This document shows positions 62,292 through 64,000 of a DNA stretch of 64,000 bases, one piece after another; within the stretch, counting starts at the first letter, position 1; every line of letters starts with the position of its first letter. The stretch is taken from assembly GCF_902833145.1 (NCBI RefSeq), contig NZ_CADFEN010000009.1, positions 124,001 to 188,000 of the forward strand, read 5' to 3'. This stretch comes from Burkholderia sp. BCC0506. Its GTDB lineage: Bacteria; Pseudomonadota; Gammaproteobacteria; Burkholderiales; Burkholderiaceae. Made by a program: the position numbers and the translations under genes. The notes under the pieces were generated by a model. It saw only the letters and a program-made list of their open reading frames with translations. It was not told the DNA's origin and did not search any database.

Positions 62292-64000
62292 ATGTCAACG
62301 AAGAAACCCAGCGCGGCCTATAGCGAAGCATCGATCAAGGTGCTCAAGGGTCTCGAGCCGGTCAAGCAGCGGCCCGGCATGTACACCCGTACAGAGAATC
62401 CGCTGCACATCATCCAGGAAGTCATCGACAACGCGTCCGACGAGGCGCTCGGCGGCTACGGCAAGCAGATCACGGTCACGCTGCACGCCGACCAGTCGGT
62501 CTCGGTCGAGGACGACGGCCGCGGCATCCCGTTCGGCATGCACCCGGAAGAAGGCGTGCCGGTCGTCGAGATCGTGTTCACGCGCCTGCATGCGGGCGGC
62601 AAGTTCGACAAGGCCGCCGGCGGCGCCTATACGTTCTCGGGCGGCCTGCACGGGGTCGGCGTGTCGGTCACGAACGCACTGGCGACGCGTCTGAACGTGA
62701 CGGTCTGGCGCGACGGCAAGATTGCCGAGCTCGGCTTCGCGGACGGCGACGTGGTCAAGCCGCTCGCCACGCAGGCGGCGGGCCGCGGCGAGAAGAAATC
62801 CGGCACGCGCGTGCAGGTGTGGCCGAACCCGAAATACTTCGATTCGCCGAACCTGCCGCTCGGCGAGCTTCAGCGCCTGCTGCGCTCGAAGGCCGTGCTG
62901 CTGCCGGGCGTCGAGGTCGTGCTCGTCAACGAAAAGACGGGCGAGCGCCAGACGTGGAAGTATGAAGACGGCCTGCGCGGCTACCTGCTCGACGAGATGA
63001 ACGGCAGCGAGCTGCTGATCCCGCTGTTCGAGGGCGAGCGTTTCGCCGATTCGCGTTCGACGGACGAAACCTTCGCCGAGGGCGAGGGCGCATCGTGGGT
63101 CGTCGCATGGAGCGAGGAAGGCTCGCTCGTGCGCGAGTCGTACGTGAACCTGATTCCGACGCCGGCCGGCGGCACGCACGAGTCGGGCCTGCGCGATGGC
63201 CTGTACCAGGCCGTGAAGAGTTTCGTCGAACTGCACAACCTGCAGCCGAAGGGCGTGAAGCTGCTCGCGGAAGACGTGTTCGCGCGCGTGTCGTTCGTGT
63301 TGTCCGCGAAGGTGCTCGATCCGCAGTTCCAGGGGCAAATCAAGGAGCGGCTGAACAGCCGCGACGCGGTGAAGCTCGTGTCGTCGTTCTCGCGCCCGGC
63401 GCTCGAACTGTGGCTGAACCAGCACGTCGAGCACGGCAAGAAGCTTGCCGAACTCGTGATCAAGCAGGCGCAGGCGCGCACGCGCGCCGGCCAGAAGGTC
63501 GAGAAGCGCAAGAGCTCGGGCGTCGCGGTGCTGCCCGGCAAGCTGACCGACTGCGAGACGGAAGATATCGCGCGCAACGAACTGTTCCTCGTCGAGGGCG
63601 ACTCGGCGGGCGGCTCCGCGAAGATGGGCCGCGACAAGGAATACCAGGCGATCCTGCCGCTGCGCGGCAAGGTGCTGAATACGTGGGAAACCGAGCGCGA
63701 TCGCCTGTTCGCGAACAACGAGGTGCACGACATCTCGGTCGCGATCGGGGTCGATCCGCACAGCCCCGACGATACCGTCGACCTGTCGAACCTGCGCTAC
63801 GGCAAGATCTGCATCCTGTCGGACGCGGACGTCGACGGCTCGCACATCCAGGTGCTGCTGCTCACGCTGTTCTTCAAGCATTTCCCGCAACTGATCGAGC
63901 GCGGCCACGTGTACGTCGCGCGCCCGCCGCTGTTTCGCGTCGATGCGCCCGCGCGCGGCAAGAAGCCCGCGCAGAAGCTCTACGCGCTCGACGACGGCGA
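62292..64000 (+). CDS. parE: DNA topoisomerase IV subunit B (partial)
   Basis: The frame runs off the window after about 569 codons. It begins MSTKKPSAAYSEASIKVLKG. The GHKL ATPase domain shows VKQRPGMYTR, IDNASDEALGG, DDGRGIPFG and SGGLHGVGVSVTNAL. The transducer and TOPRIM follow with EGDSAGGSAKMGRDKEYQAIL, RGKVLNTWE and DADVDGSHIQVL. With ParC it decatenates chromosomes. The residue pattern and missing GyrB insert fit ParE rather than GyrB; the 3' part and its partner lie outside. Confidence 0.94.
   Translation, partial: MSTKKPSAAYSEASIKVLKGLEPVKQRPGMYTRTENPLHIIQEVIDNASDEALGGYGKQITVTLHADQSVSVEDDGRGIPFGMHPEEGVPVVEIVFTRLHAGGKFDKAAGGAYTFSGGLHGVGVSVTNALATRLNVTVWRDGKIAELGFADGDVVKPLATQAAGRGEKKSGTRVQVWPNPKYFDSPNLPLGELQRLLRSKAVLLPGVEVVLVNEKTGERQTWKYEDGLRGYLLDEMNGSELLIPLFEGERFADSRSTDETFAEGEGASWVVAWSEEGSLVRESYVNLIPTPAGGTHESGLRDGLYQAVKSFVELHNLQPKGVKLLAEDVFARVSFVLSAKVLDPQFQGQIKERLNSRDAVKLVSSFSRPALELWLNQHVEHGKKLAELVIKQAQARTRAGQKVEKRKSSGVAVLPGKLTDCETEDIARNELFLVEGDSAGGSAKMGRDKEYQAILPLRGKVLNTWETERDRLFANNEVHDISVAIGVDPHSPDDTVDLSNLRYGKICILSDADVDGSHIQVLLLTLFFKHFPQLIERGHVYVARPPLFRVDAPARGKKPAQKLYALDDG

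Overview
The window is very GC-rich, with strong third-position G/C bias, TAA/TGA stops and good Shine-Dalgarno sites. Gene content and order (sodC-like, dcd, Orn/Lys/Arg decarboxylase; hemC, fused hemD-hemX, hemY next to ppc; glnB beside nadE; rubredoxin, DUF4399, Uup, parE) point to a betaproteobacterium of the genus Burkholderia, most likely the B. cepacia complex and probably its main chromosome. That assignment is inference from recognised protein families, since no search was run. Coding density is high. I see no CRISPR array, insertion sequence or prophage.

Layout. 0-8.7 kb: SOD-like lipoprotein, dcd, PLP decarboxylase coupled to a LprI-like protein, HAD phosphatase, argH, XRE regulator and a methyltransferase. 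8.8-16.3 kb: ppc divergent from hemC-hemD/X-hemY. 16.4-20.4 kb: a minus-strand catabolic cluster (aldehyde dehydrogenase, SDR, MFS transporter) in which two transcript leaders carry tandem 49-bp elements that fold into a hairpin just before the ribosome binding site. 20.4-29 kb: ppa, GIY-YIG protein with a histone-like tail, AraC regulator, GH3 glucosidase, FemAB-like GNAT, nadE and glnB. 29-36 kb: porin, LysR regulator, GNAT, and a complete basic-amino-acid ABC importer (binding protein, two permeases, ATPase). 36-40 kb: pirin lacking two metal ligands, and a Cpx-like envelope-stress locus (Spy/CpxP protein, OmpR-type regulator, histidine kinase) whose kinase carries a single-base frameshift.

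40-50 kb: two-gene ABC transporter without a binding protein, paired paralogous lipoproteins, otsA overlapping a P-loop kinase-like gene, DHA2-type MFS exporter and small envelope proteins. 50-59 kb: ecotin, a TetR/SDR divergent pair, initiator tRNA-Met, a sigma factor - small membrane protein - ferredoxin operon, a methyltransferase, an SDR remnant, and an HD hydrolase divergent from a MocR regulator, cupin and AhpD-like protein. tRNA-Arg(CCT) lies at 58.9 kb. 59-64 kb: rubredoxin, DUF4399 protein, Uup-type ABC-F ATPase and the first 1.7 kb of parE, preceded by DnaA-box-like sequences.

The most novel-looking signals are the paired 49-bp leader elements with compensatory base changes, the broken kinase beside intact CpxR-like boxes, the metal-ligand-depleted SOD and pirin proteins, the orphan Cas2/SinR-fold-like small protein, and the sigma/membrane/ferredoxin operon.
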